Source: JTS-AC122 sp050246015
GTDB taxonomy: Bacteria > Planctomycetota > Phycisphaerae > Phycisphaerales > UBA1924
NCBI GenBank assembly: GCA_050246015.1
Contig: JBFWWU010000008.1
Location: forward strand, 1 to 64,000
DNA length: 64,000 nt
Reading direction: 5' to 3'
The notes under the pieces are model-generated. The model saw nothing but the letters and a program-made list of their open reading frames with translations, made no database searches and was not told where the DNA came from. How positions within the stretch are numbered: the stretch's first letter is position 1; each line of letters begins with the position of its first letter. Positions 7,928 to 17,500 of the stretch are shown piece by piece. The position numbers were made by a program, and so were the translations under genes.

Positions 7928-8535
7928 CCACGGCTCCCGTCACTGCAACCGCACCGACTCTGGATGCCCGCCGCGAGCACGAGCGGAAGAAGTACGTCGC
8001 GCTGGCGTCGCGGCCCGCCGCGTCCGGCGGCGGGGCGGGGTACGGCTCGACCAACCACGGTGCGGCGGCGCTCCCGATGGTGCAACGACTAAAGCCACGC
8101 TTCGTGGTGGATTTCGGGTGCGGGCGGAACAACTTCATCAGTGCTCTGCGGCGCGTCGGCATCGATGGCCTCGGCATCGACTTCGCCTTCCCCGAAGCGG
8201 ACATCCCGCGGGCGATGCACAAGACCGGCCTCCTAGACGGCGTGGCCGACGTGGTGACGAGCTTCGACGCTCTGGAGCATCTGCTCCCGGAGGATGTGGA
8301 CGTGGTGCTCGCGGAGATGCGGCGCGTCGCACGCCCACGGGCACACTTCGTGTTCTCAATCTGCACGCGCCCGAGCCGGATGACGGTCGCCGGCGAAGGA
8401 CTGCACCCAACGGTGAGGCCGCTTCCGTGGTGGCTGGAGCGCATTGGTCAGGTTGGCACGGTGACGGCACCGAAGGCCGAGGGTCGGTACATCGTCGGAC
8501 GCTTCGCTGCCAAGGAGGGCTGCGGCTGTGCGTGA
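7924..8535 (+). CDS. Class I SAM-dependent methyltransferase (phage-encoded)
   Basis: A 203-residue protein overlapping the preceding gene by ATGA. Residues 60-68 (FVVDFGCGR) are the SAM-binding motif I with the acidic residue D63. GIDFAFPEAD around residue 84 is motif II, and VVTSFDALEHLLPEDVD near 110-125 is the motif typical of methyltransferase domain 11. The ending (CGCA) is Cys-rich. The N-terminal 58 residues replace the usual cap. The substrate is unknown. In this tail operon next to a DUF115-like gene it could modify a glycan, a fibre protein or a host surface component. Confidence 0.8.
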   Translation: MTTAPVTATAPTLDARREHERKKYVALASRPAASGGGAGYGSTNHGAAALPMVQRLKPRFVVDFGCGRNNFISALRRVGIDGLGIDFAFPEADIPRAMHKTGLLDGVADVVTSFDALEHLLPEDVDVVLAEMRRVARPRAHFVFSICTRPSRMTVAGEGLHPTVRPLPWWLERIGQVGTVTAPKAEGRYIVGRFAAKEGCGCA

Positions 8536-9430
8536 GAACCAGTCGGACATCGCGGCGCTCCAGGCGGGGCTGAAGGCGCGGAAGCCCGCGCGCGATGGCC
8601 TGCGCCTCTACACCGCCGACTTCGACTCGGTCTCCCTGGCCGGGTTCTACCGCGGGCGATCAGCGTTCTTGATTCTCTCGGGACCATCGCTCACCCAGGT
8701 GGACCTCACGCAGCTCAACAAGCGCGGCATCGTCACGATGGCCGTGAACAACGCGTGGTCGGTGCATCGGCCAACGCTCTGGACGTGTGTGGACGATCCG
8801 GGCCGCTTCATCGACACGGGCTGGAAGGACCCGGGCATCCTGAAGTTCGTGCCGACGTGCGCTTGGGACAAGCGTCTCCGCATACAGAACCCCGACGGCA
8901 CCATGCGTAACAGCGCGTTCCGCGTCCGGCAGATGCCGAGTGTGCTGTTCTTCCGCCGCGCGGACCACTTTGACCATGAACGGTTCCTGACCGGAGATTC
9001 GGTCCCGTGGGGGAACGATGCCAAGCACGCGGACTCGCTCGGCATCACAGGCAAGCGAAGCGTAATGCTCGTGGCGCTGCGTCTGCTGCACCACCTTGGG
9101 TTCGGCACGGTGTACCTGCTCGGGTGCGACTTCAAGATGGCGGCCGATCGGAAATACGCCTTCGACGAGCACCGTGCCCCGAACGCCATCCGGCACAACA
9201 ACGTCTTGTACGACTCGCTGGCCCGCCGATTCGAGGCCCTGCGGCCGCATTTCGATCGGCACCGCTTCCGCGTGATCAACTGCTCCCCCGGCAGCGAACT
9301 CCTGGCGTTCGAGCGCATGGAGTTCGATGCGGCCGTCAAGGCCGCCTCCGCGGAGTGCGGCAAGCCCATCAGCACGCAGGGCTGGTACGAACCCAATCCG
9401 AAGCCGACACCACAGGAGGCCGCCCGATGA
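8528..9430 (+). CDS. DUF115 / MptE-like Rossmann protein
   Basis: A 300-residue protein overlapping the methyltransferase by eight bases, starting at GTG 8528. Residues 43-75 (SAFLILSGPSL, then NKRGIVTMAVNNAWSVH) and WTCVDDPGRFIDTG match the DUF115 / 6-hydroxymethylpterin pyrophosphokinase MptE-like fold. That fold is also found in Maf flagellin glycosyltransferases. FGTVYLLGCDFKM further on is another strand-loop typical of the fold. In phages such proteins accompany tail-fibre genes and may act on sugar nucleotides. The activity here is unknown. Confidence 0.6.
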   Translation: MRENQSDIAALQAGLKARKPARDGLRLYTADFDSVSLAGFYRGRSAFLILSGPSLTQVDLTQLNKRGIVTMAVNNAWSVHRPTLWTCVDDPGRFIDTGWKDPGILKFVPTCAWDKRLRIQNPDGTMRNSAFRVRQMPSVLFFRRADHFDHERFLTGDSVPWGNDAKHADSLGITGKRSVMLVALRLLHHLGFGTVYLLGCDFKMAADRKYAFDEHRAPNAIRHNNVLYDSLARRFEALRPHFDRHRFRVINCSPGSELLAFERMEFDAAVKAASAECGKPISTQGWYEPNPKPTPQEAAR

Positions 9431-10833
9431 GCGACGGCCCGACCCGGTACTACTTATACATCCCCGTGTGGGCGACGGGCCGGCCGCCCACGGGTGGCGG
9501 GTCGAGCAACTACTCGACACCCTCCGGCACAGACACGCCGGACAGCTCGTATGTCACACCCACGAGCACCCCCAGCATGCCCGCGAGCTACTCGACCACG
9601 GGCGATGTGATCTACACGACCGGTCCGGGCGGAACGCCGACGCTGACGTTCTACACCACCGGTGCCTTCACGAGCAACACGCCGGGCACGACGCACACCC
9701 CCTCAAGCAGCGGCACCACCGACACCATGCCCTCGGGCTCCTCGGGTTCGAGCAGCGGAATGCCGAGTTCCTCAAGGTCGATGTCCTCGGGCGGATCGTC
9801 CTCGTCCGGGTCGCCTTCAAGCGGGTCATCGAGCAGCGGGTCCGGGTCCTCGAGTGCTTCGGGCTCCTCTGGTTCGGGCAGCAGCGGGATGTCGAGCGGC
9901 GCGTCATCTGGCGCGAGCAGCGGCACGAGTTCCGGAGCCTCGTCCGGCCCATCGTCCGGCGGCTCATCTGGCGGCGGATCGTCGGGTGGCGGATCTTCCG
10001 GTGGTGGTTCCAGCGGGGGCGGTTCTGGGCCGGGCGGCAGCGGCCCCGGTGGAAGCGGCCCGGGTGGGTCCGGACCCGGTGGCTCAGGCCCCGGAGGCAG
10101 CGGCCCTGGTAGCAACTGCCTCCTGTTCGGCACGCTCGTGCGGCTCGAGGATGGCCGCCTCACGCCGATCGAGAACCTCAAGCCCGGCGACCGCGTGGCA
10201 TCCATCCAGGTGCCCGGGCTCGAGGTCGATGTCCCGTACCGGGCCCAGTACAACTGGCTCTCGCATCACGGCCTGCACGGCGCGAAGCCGGTCGCGGCCC
10301 GCGTTGCCAGCATCCGCCTCGGCGAACACCACGGCTTCATGGTCATCAACCGCCGCCTGAAGGCGACGCCCGAACACCCGTTCATGATCCGCCGCGGCGA
10401 TGAATGGGGCTTCGCATCCGCCGAGTTCATCCAGCCCGGCGACTTCCTGATCGACGAGCACATGAACGAGGAAGAGGTCGATTCGGTCGTCCGGATCGAC
10501 GCGCCGACACGCACCGTGGCCATCCACATCCCCGGAACGAACACGCTTCTGGCCGAGGGAGTCTGGGTCCACAACGACATGCCCGCCACGGCCCACAGCG
10601 GTTCGAGCGCCTCGTCGTCCGGATCGGCCTCGGGTTCCGGCTCGGGATCGGGGTCAGGGTCAGGCTCGACGTCTGGATCGACCAGCGGCTCTTCCAGCAG
10701 CGGATCGTCGGGCAGCAAGTCCAGTGGGTCGTCCTCGTTCTCGACCTCCGGATCGTCCTCCGGCAGCGGCTCAGGCAGCGTGAGCGGGTCAAGCTCTGGT
10801 GGAACCGGATCGGGGTCGGTTGTGGAGCAGTAG
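9427..10833 (+). CDS. Low-complexity Ser/Gly-rich phage protein with an embedded Hint (intein-like) domain
   Basis: A 468-residue protein; ATG 9427 overlaps the previous stop. Residues 1-125 are Thr/Ser/Pro-rich. Residues 125-230 are almost only Ser and Gly and end in six S-G-P-G-G units. Residues 231-383 are a compact Hint domain: Cys231 (CLLFGTLVRLEDG, then TPIENLKPGDRV), block B T314-P-E-H317, and the C-terminal block VWVHN with N383. After that comes another Ser/Gly-rich stretch to the end. The residue following N383 is Asp, not Cys/Ser/Thr, so full protein splicing looks unlikely. Self-cleavage as in bacterial intein-like domains or maturation of a secreted or fibre protein is more plausible. 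It is the last gene of the late module. Confidence 0.75.
   Translation: MSDGPTRYYLYIPVWATGRPPTGGGSSNYSTPSGTDTPDSSYVTPTSTPSMPASYSTTGDVIYTTGPGGTPTLTFYTTGAFTSNTPGTTHTPSSSGTTDTMPSGSSGSSSGMPSSSRSMSSGGSSSSGSPSSGSSSSGSGSSSASGSSGSGSSGMSSGASSGASSGTSSGASSGPSSGGSSGGGSSGGGSSGGGSSGGGSGPGGSGPGGSGPGGSGPGGSGPGGSGPGSNCLLFGTLVRLEDGRLTPIENLKPGDRVASIQVPGLEVDVPYRAQYNWLSHHGLHGAKPVAARVASIRLGEHHGFMVINRRLKATPEHPFMIRRGDEWGFASAEFIQPGDFLIDEHMNEEEVDSVVRIDAPTRTVAIHIPGTNTLLAEGVWVHNDMPATAHSGSSASSSGSASGSGSGSGSGSGSTSGSTSGSSSSGSSGSKSSGSSSFSTSGSSSGSGSGSVSGSSSGGTGSGSVVEQ
10024..10110 (+). repeat. Six tandem 15-bp units encoding S-G-P-G-G
   Basis: Six successive codon groups encode Ser-Gly-Pro-Gly-Gly (residues 200-228, the last unit lacking its final Gly). 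They differ by synonymous changes, immediately before the Hint cysteine. Synonymous variation means selection or constraint acts on the peptide, a flexible linker, and not simply on the DNA repeat. Confidence 0.85.
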
Positions 10834-10870
10834 GGTGGGCCGTTTCGGCACTTCTCAACCAGGGGTTCGT

Positions 10871-10890
10871 GTCGGCCCGATGCGGCCGAC
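10871..10890 (+). terminator. Perfect 7-bp hairpin after the phage late operon
   Basis: GTCGGCC and GGCCGAC flank a six-base loop, 38 bp after the stop of the last late gene. There is no T-run, so it is at best a weak or Rho-assisted terminator. The remaining bases to 11067 show no gene or clear promoter. Confidence 0.4.
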
Positions 10891-11067
10891 CAGAGATCCC
10901 GGCTGCCGGCTCCATGAGGCCCGCATGCACGCCAGATGGGGGATGCGGCACTCTCGGCAGCCCAGCGTCGCCGTATGTGCCGTCGTTGGTCGGAGCGAGC
11001 TATTGGCGCCTCCTGGCGGCATCGGTTGCCCGTGCCGTCGGAGACAGCGTACAGTTGACCCTGACGA

Positions 11068-11499
11068 ATGCGACGCAATGGACTCAATCTCGCCCTTTCT
11101 TGGCTCTGCCTAATCTGGTTCGGGCTGACCAGTACGCTGCTCAACGGCGGGTTGGTTGTCTGCAGTGATGGTGATGGCGGGGCTCGGATCGAATGGGGGT
11201 GCGTTCGTGGCGCCGACGGCGAGTGCGCCACGAGTTGCCGAGCGGACGCCGGTGAATCCGACGACCGTGATAACCGGCCCGAGCCTTGTAGGGATACGCC
11301 CATACAAGGCGACCTTCAAATCGCGAAAGCGCCCCCGCGAACGACAAGCGATGCGCCGGTCCTCGCGCCGGTGATATTCGCGGTGGTCGCCATGCTCATG
11401 GATGTGCCGCCCCCGGCCCAAATTGCATGGGACCGCGTGCGACCGCAGCGACCGCCGGACACGCTTCAGCGCCTGCGATCCGTAATTCTCGTTGTCTAG
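11068..11499 (+). CDS. Exported protein preceding the czc operon
   Basis: A 143-residue protein. Residues 8-30 (LALSWLCLIWFGLTSTLLNGG) are a signal or anchor helix. The middle is Cys/Asp-rich (VVCSDGDGGARIEWGC, DGECATSC, EPCRDTP) and a second hydrophobic stretch lies near 95-110. The Cys/acidic pattern and co-direction with czcC suggest a periplasmic metal-handling accessory. I recall similar proteins ahead of RND metal operons but cannot name a family. No strong ribosome-binding site precedes ATG 11068. Confidence 0.6.
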   Translation: MRRNGLNLALSWLCLIWFGLTSTLLNGGLVVCSDGDGGARIEWGCVRGADGECATSCRADAGESDDRDNRPEPCRDTPIQGDLQIAKAPPRTTSDAPVLAPVIFAVVAMLMDVPPPAQIAWDRVRPQRPPDTLQRLRSVILVV

Positions 11500-11505
11500 A
11501 CAACG
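11490..11505. promoter_or_regulatory. 16-bp perfect palindrome across a stop codon
   Basis: CGTTGTCTAGACAACG is a perfect palindrome spanning the TAG stop of the exported protein gene, about 140 bp upstream of czcC. It has no loop and no T-tract, so a dimeric repressor operator for the czc genes is at least as likely as a terminator. No regulator gene is adjacent. Confidence 0.4.
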
Positions 11506-11643
11506 TGTGCCTCGCTGCGCCTCCCGTTGGGAAGCGTCTGAGGTATGGTCGCGCCCGTGTACTGGTCGCGGACCGTGGTGGCCCTTGGCCATCCATTCTC
11601 TGAAACTCGCTCGAACACCCACCGATCCTTCCAAGGAAATTCG

Positions 11644-13095
11644 ATGCACACACGCGCCATCCAAGCCGCGCTTGCGGGCCAACCGCTCGCTCAATGCGCC
11701 GTGATCCTGGCCTTGATCAACCTCAGCGGCTGTGCCGGTAGCCGGCCCGATCCCATGACCGAAGCGGCTGTCTCAGCAGCGGTCGGCCTGGGCCAACCCA
11801 TTGAGTTCCGCACGGAGGCTGGTCTATTGGACGAGCCTTCTCAAGCACGAGATGATCTGACGCTGGTCGACGCCGTGCGCCGCGCCGCGACCACCAGCCC
11901 GGGGCTCCAAGCGGCGCTCGCCCGCGTGCGCATCGCGATGGCCGAGGCCGACCAGGCACGGCTCCTTCCCAATCCTGTGCTCGACTTCGTCCTGCGCTGG
12001 GGGCCCGGCAAGCCGCAAATCGAGGTCTCGCTCGCGCAAGACCTGATTCAGATGTTCAAGATCCCGCGCCAGGCGGGCGCGGCAGATAATCGGCTCCGGC
12101 AGGCCGCATCCGATGCGGTCACTGTGGCCCTTGACACTGTGGCAGAGGTCCAGGAGCGGTACGTCGCGGTTCAAACCTTGGAATCGCTGGTGCCTGTGCT
12201 CGCGGAGCGCCGGGGTCTGCTCGACAAGCTCGTGGCCACCGCCCGTGCGAGACTGGAAGCGCAGGAGGGCACTCGAAGCGACCTGACCACGCTCGAAGCA
12301 CAGCGAGTGGAACTCGACGTTGACATCGCGGAGGCAAAGAGGCAACTCACCGAGGAACGTCTTCGTCTGGCGCGATTGATCGGCGAACCTTCCGGTTCAG
12401 CTTCCTGGCGCGTCGATTCTTGGACCGCGCCTGCCCTTGCCTCCAGCCTGGAATCGCATTGGGTCGAGGCCGCGCTGCAGCATCGGCCCGAGGTGCAATC
12501 CGTGGCTTGGATGCTGGCGGCCCTCGGTGACGACGAAGCCCTCGCGCGGCTCCTGCCGTGGGAGGGGCTTGGCGTTGGTGTCGATGCTCAGCGCGATCCC
12601 GACTGGACCGTGGGTCCGTCGGTTTCGACGCCAATACCCATCTTCGACATGGGTCAGGCCGGACGCGCTCGCGTGACGGCCGAGCAGATCGAGGCTCGCC
12701 ACAACCTGACTCTGGCCAAGCGCAAGGTCGTGGAGGAGGTTCGAGTTGCGTTCCAGTCGCTAGACGCCAGCGCCGACAATCTGAAGCGCATCCAGTCAGA
12801 GCTGATCCCTCTCCAGCAGCAGCGCAGGCAGCAGGCCGAGGATGCCTATCGGGCGGGACAGACCGACGTGACGGCCTTGTTCCTCGCGGAGCAGGACCTC
12901 CGCGCCGCCCGCGCCAAAGCCATCGAAGTGGAACAGCAGATGTCAATCTCGCTGATCCGCCTGCAACGGGCGGTTGGCGGCCCGGGCGTGGCCGCGTCGG
13001 TCGGTGAGTCCCCGGCCACCACCGAGCACAACACGCCAGTCTCCGTCAGCCCCCTCGCCATCACACCGATCAACTTGCATGTATCGAACCACTGA
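11644..13095 (+). CDS. czcC: CzcC-type outer-membrane efflux lipoprotein (TolC family)
   Basis: A 483-residue protein with AAGGAAA before ATG 11644; the reading from 11545 is open but lacks support. The signal peptide ends in lipobox LSGC (about residue 25). The remainder is two OEP repeats: long amphipathic helices with ALARVRIAMAEADQARLLPNP, a basic central WRVDSW linker, and a second half ending in QQQRRQQAEDAYRAGQTD. It forms the outer-membrane channel of a tripartite heavy-metal RND pump with the next two genes. It is 36 bp from czcB. Confidence 0.85.
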   Translation: MHTRAIQAALAGQPLAQCAVILALINLSGCAGSRPDPMTEAAVSAAVGLGQPIEFRTEAGLLDEPSQARDDLTLVDAVRRAATTSPGLQAALARVRIAMAEADQARLLPNPVLDFVLRWGPGKPQIEVSLAQDLIQMFKIPRQAGAADNRLRQAASDAVTVALDTVAEVQERYVAVQTLESLVPVLAERRGLLDKLVATARARLEAQEGTRSDLTTLEAQRVELDVDIAEAKRQLTEERLRLARLIGEPSGSASWRVDSWTAPALASSLESHWVEAALQHRPEVQSVAWMLAALGDDEALARLLPWEGLGVGVDAQRDPDWTVGPSVSTPIPIFDMGQAGRARVTAEQIEARHNLTLAKRKVVEEVRVAFQSLDASADNLKRIQSELIPLQQQRRQQAEDAYRAGQTDVTALFLAEQDLRAARAKAIEVEQQMSISLIRLQRAVGGPGVAASVGESPATTEHNTPVSVSPLAITPINLHVSNH

Positions 13096-13131
13096 ACGCG
13101 GCCGTCCGCGATCCGCCCGGAGAACTTAGTC

Positions 13132-14472
13132 ATGAACCACAAGAAAATGAGCCGCCGCACACTCTCTCCATGTCTCAAGTCCATGGGCGTGTTCCTGCTC
13201 GTCGTCGGCCTCGTCGTGCCCCTGGAATCCTGCAAGAAGCACGAGGACGGAGACGGACACGATCATGCCGCACCCGCCGCCAAGGATCAGCATGCCAAGA
13301 GCGACGGCCATAACCACGGTGCAGGAGAAGAGCACGTTGACGAGGTCAAACTCACGGGTGAGGCTGTCGAACGCTACGGCGTGAGGGTTGGCGAGGCGCA
13401 GATGTGGGCTCTCAAGCCCACATTCGTGGCCCCGGCTCGCGTGGGGTTCAACACCGAGGCGATGGCGCATGTGGGATCGTTCGTGCGTGGTCGGGTCGTT
13501 GAGATCCGCGTGCGGCTCGGTGATCAGGTCAAGAAGGGCGATCCACTCCTGGTGGTCGAGAGCCCCGAACTCGGACAGGCACAGTCGGACTTCCTTCTCA
13601 AACGATCAACCGCAGAAACGGCGGTTCCGCAGGCGGACCTGGCAAAGGCAGCGTGGGACCGAGCCAAGGGTCTGCTCGATCAGTCACAGGGGATCTCGCT
13701 CACCGAGGTGCAGAAGCGAGAGGCCGAGTACAAAGCTGCCGTGGCGAACGTCAAGTCTGCTCAGGCTTCGGCTCTCGCTGCCGAGAACGGCCTGCATCTG
13801 CTGGGGATGGATCAGGAGGCCGTGAACAACCTCGTATCGACCGGCGAGATCGCCCCGAAGTACACCATTCGCGCCGCGATCGACGGTCAGGTCGTGCAGC
13901 GCGAGATCACGCTTGGGGAGTTGGTCAATCCCGACCGAGAGTCCTTGATGGTGCTGGCGGATACCAGAGTCCTTTGGGTTCTGGCGGATGTACCGGAGGC
14001 CAGACTGCCCTCGACCTCACAAGGGGCACAGGCCTGGATCACGGTCGGATCAAACATGAACAACAAGTACGAAGGGACAGTCGCGTTCATCGCGCCGGTG
14101 GTGGACCCTACCACCCGAACCGCCCAGGTCCGCATCGAGGTCCCGCGCGCTGCACTCGGGAATGGCGCGATGAAACCCGGCATGTTCGCCCAGGTCGAAA
14201 TCGTCGCGGCCGAGCCGGGCGGCGCGGAACCCGTGCCGCAAGTCGCGGTCCCGCAGGAGGCGGTCCAGACGGTCGAAGGAGGCCCCGCGGTCTTCGTGCC
14301 GGTGGCGGGCGAGCCCAACACATTCCAAAAGCGGGCGCTTTCCGTCGGGCCGGCGGTGGGCGGTCTCGTACCGGTCCTGGCAGGTCTGGTCGAGGGCGAG
14401 AGGTTCGTCGAGGCCGGGTCGTTCATTCTGAAGGCCGAGCTCGGGAAAGGCTCGGCCGCCCACGAGCACTAA
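13132..14472 (+). CDS. czcB: CzcB-type periplasmic adaptor (membrane fusion) lipoprotein
   Basis: A 446-residue protein. Signal peptide with lipobox LESC (residues about 31-34), followed by a His/Asp-rich segment (KKHEDGDGHDH and GHNHGAGEEH) likely to bind cations. Then comes the barrel-sandwich entry VGSFVRGRVVEIRVRLGDQV, a coiled-coil hairpin (residues 140-220) and the second half of the lipoyl/beta-barrel region, including IRAAIDGQVVQREITLGELV. It bridges CzcA and CzcC. It lies 57 bp before czcA. Confidence 0.87.
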   Translation: MNHKKMSRRTLSPCLKSMGVFLLVVGLVVPLESCKKHEDGDGHDHAAPAAKDQHAKSDGHNHGAGEEHVDEVKLTGEAVERYGVRVGEAQMWALKPTFVAPARVGFNTEAMAHVGSFVRGRVVEIRVRLGDQVKKGDPLLVVESPELGQAQSDFLLKRSTAETAVPQADLAKAAWDRAKGLLDQSQGISLTEVQKREAEYKAAVANVKSAQASALAAENGLHLLGMDQEAVNNLVSTGEIAPKYTIRAAIDGQVVQREITLGELVNPDRESLMVLADTRVLWVLADVPEARLPSTSQGAQAWITVGSNMNNKYEGTVAFIAPVVDPTTRTAQVRIEVPRAALGNGAMKPGMFAQVEIVAAEPGGAEPVPQVAVPQEAVQTVEGGPAVFVPVAGEPNTFQKRALSVGPAVGGLVPVLAGLVEGERFVEAGSFILKAELGKGSAAHEH

Positions 14473-14529
14473 TCCACTCCGCCACCCCTCGCCCCCCGAA
14501 CGACTCGCTGCAACCCACAGAGGCCCCCC

Positions 14530-17500
14530 ATGCTTGAAGCCGTGCTGCACTTCTCCATCAAGAACCGCTGGTTCATTGTCATCCTGACGGCGCTCGTGGC
14601 CGCGGTGGGCGCCTACTCGCTCAAGAAGCTCCCCATCGATGCTGTGCCCGACATCACCAACAACCAGGTCCAGATCAACGCTGTCGCCCCATCGCTCTCG
14701 CCCGTCGAGGTCGAGAAGCAGGTGACGTTCACCATCGAATACGCCCTGGCGGGCATCCCGGGACTGCAGTCGACGCGATCGCTCTCGCGCAACGGGTTCG
14801 CCCAAGTCACGGCAGTCTTCGAGGACAACGTCGACATCTACTTCGCCCGCCAGCAGGTGGGCGAGCGTCTCGGCGAGGCGAAGGAATCCCTGCCGCCGGG
14901 TGTGGACCCCATCATGGGCCCGATTGCCACCGGACTCGGCGAGGTCTACATGTACACGGTCGAGTACGAGCACCCGCATGGAAAAGGCGCGAAGATCCAG
15001 GACGGCATGGCCGGGTGGCAGTCCGACGGTTCGTACCTCTCCGCCGAGGGGCGGCGCCTGAAAACCGATGTCGAACTCGCGTCCTATCTCCGCGAGGTGC
15101 AAGACTGGATCATCCGTCCGCAGCTCAAGGGGGTGAAGGACGTCGCGGGCGTGGACGCCATCGGAGGGTACGTCAAGCAGTACCACGTCGAGCCCGACCC
15201 CATGAAACTCGTCTCGTACGGGCTCACCTTCTCCGCGGTGATAGATGCCATCGAGAAGAACAATGTCTCCACGGGCGCCGGCTACGTCGAGCACAAGGGC
15301 GAGTCGTACCTGGTTCGGGCCACCGGGCGAATCGAGAACATCGACCAACTCTCCACGATCGTGGTTGGCACGCGCAACGGGATTCCAATCTACATCCGGG
15401 ACATCGTGGTGCCGGGCGGTGTCGGTGTCGGGAGAGAGTTGCGGACCGGGTCGGCCAGCGAGAACGGAGAGGAGGTCGTGGTCGGCACCGCCATCATGCT
15501 CATCGGGGCCAACAGCCGCACCGTTGCGGCCTCGGTGGACAGGAAGATGGCGGAGATTCAGAAGAGCCTTCCGTCTGGAATCCGGGCGAAGACTGTCCTC
15601 AACCGGACCAAGCTCGTAGACGCCACGGTAAGAACAATTCAGAAGAACCTGCTCGAGGGTGCGGTCTTGGTGATCGTCGTCCTGCTCCTGCTGCTGGGCA
15701 ACATCCGCGCGGCGCTCATCTGCGCCGCGGCGATCCCGCTGTCCATGCTTATGACCGCCACGGGCATGGTTCAGAACAAGGTGAGCGGCAACCTGATGTC
15801 GTTGGGAGCGATCGACTTCGGGCTGATCGTGGATGGTGCGGTCATCATCGTCGAGAACTGCCTGCGGCGCCTAGCCGAAGCCCAGCATCACAAAGGCCGG
15901 GTGCTGAGTCTCCAGGAACGGTTGCACGAAGTCATGGTCGCGGCCAAGGAGATGATCCAACCATCGGTCTATGGCCAGGCGATCATCATCACGGTGTACT
16001 TTCCTATCCTCGCGCTCACCGGCGTCGAGGGCAAGATGTTCCACCCGATGGCGATGACGGTCATCTTCGCCCTCATCGGCGCATTCATCCTGTCGCTGAC
16101 CTTTGTGCCAGCGATGGTGGCGATACTGATCCGCGGCAAGGTCACGGAGAAGGAGATGTTCCTGGTCCGTTGGGCCAAGGTCGCGTACGAGCCCGCCGTC
16201 CGCTTTTCGGTGCGCTTCCGCTGGATGATCGTGGCGGCAGCGTTCGTCGCATTCCTCGGGTCGGCTGTGCTGTTCACGCGGCTGGGCCAAGAGTTTGTCC
16301 CCACGCTCGATGAAAAGGACCTGGCACTCCAGGCCCTGCGCATGCCCAGCACCTCGCTTACGACTTCACAAAACATGCAGTTCGACCTGGAGCGAGCGCT
16401 CTCGCAGTTCCCCGAGGTGGCGTTCGTCTTCTCCAAAACCGGCACGGCGGAACTCGCGGCGGATCCCATGCCGCCCAATATCTCCGACACCTTCGTCATC
16501 TTCAAGTCCCCGGACCAGTGGCGGAGCGAGGCGGAGTTGGACAGCCTCATTGTGGAGGAGGAGAAAGCGATCGCCAAGCTGTCCGAAGGTCATGCCGAGG
16601 AAGGGCACGAGGAGGGCGAGGAAGGGCCCAAGCTCGACGGCCACAAGGGCAAACTCATCAAGCTCATCGAGCTGACCGTACGGGCTCTTCCCGGTCAGAA
16701 CTACGAGTTCACCCAACCGATCCAGATGCGGTTCAATGAACTCATCTCCGGCGTGCGCGGCGATGTCGCCGTGAAGGTGTACGGCGACGACTTTGACTCG
16801 ATGACTCGTACAGCGCAGGAGGTGTTGTCAGCAATCCAGTCGGTGCCCGGCGCGGCCGATGCCAAGATGGAACAGGTCGAGGGCCTCCCTGTCATGACCG
16901 TTGACATCGACCGAGCCGCCATCGCCCGCTATGGACTCAATATCCATGAGATTCAGCAGGTCGTCGCCGCCGCGATGGGCGGGGCCGAAGCGGGACTGGT
17001 CTTCGAGGGGGACCGCCGTTTTGATCTCGTGGTGCGGTTGCCCGAAGAGATCCGCGGCAGGATCGATGCTCTGGAGCGGCTGCCGATCCCGCTGCCCGGA
17101 GGTGAGGAGCACGGTGTGATCGGCGCACTCGCCAGCGCCGCGGACAGCGGAGGGCTGGCAGGATTGGTTCAGACGCGGGAGATGGGCTTCATCCCCTTGA
17201 GCGATGTGGCGAGGATCGAAGTTGCTGAGGGGCGCAACCAAGTCAGCCGCGAAAACGGCAAGCGCCGGATCGTCGTACAGTGCAATGTGCGTGGCCGCGA
17301 CCTGGGCTCGTTCGTACGCGACGCCGAGAAGGCGGTGGAGTCGATCTCGCTTCCCGCCGGGCAGTGGTTGGTATGGGGCGGGCAGTACGAGAACCTCGTA
17401 GCGGCCAAGGAACGCCTTACCATTGTTGTTCCGATCTGCTTCTTCCTGATCTTCCTGCTGCTCTTCTCGACATTCAAGAGCGTCAAGTACGCGTTGCTCG

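Noticed and set aside
9700..10110. Repetitive DNA that could be taken for a CRISPR or minisatellite
   Set aside because: The repeat is in frame with synonymous codon changes and no unique spacers; it simply encodes Ser/Gly-rich protein.
10117..10575. A splicing intein with homing endonuclease
   Set aside because: The Hint domain is about 150 residues, too short for an endonuclease, and the residue after the terminal Asn is Asp, so normal splicing chemistry is not supported.
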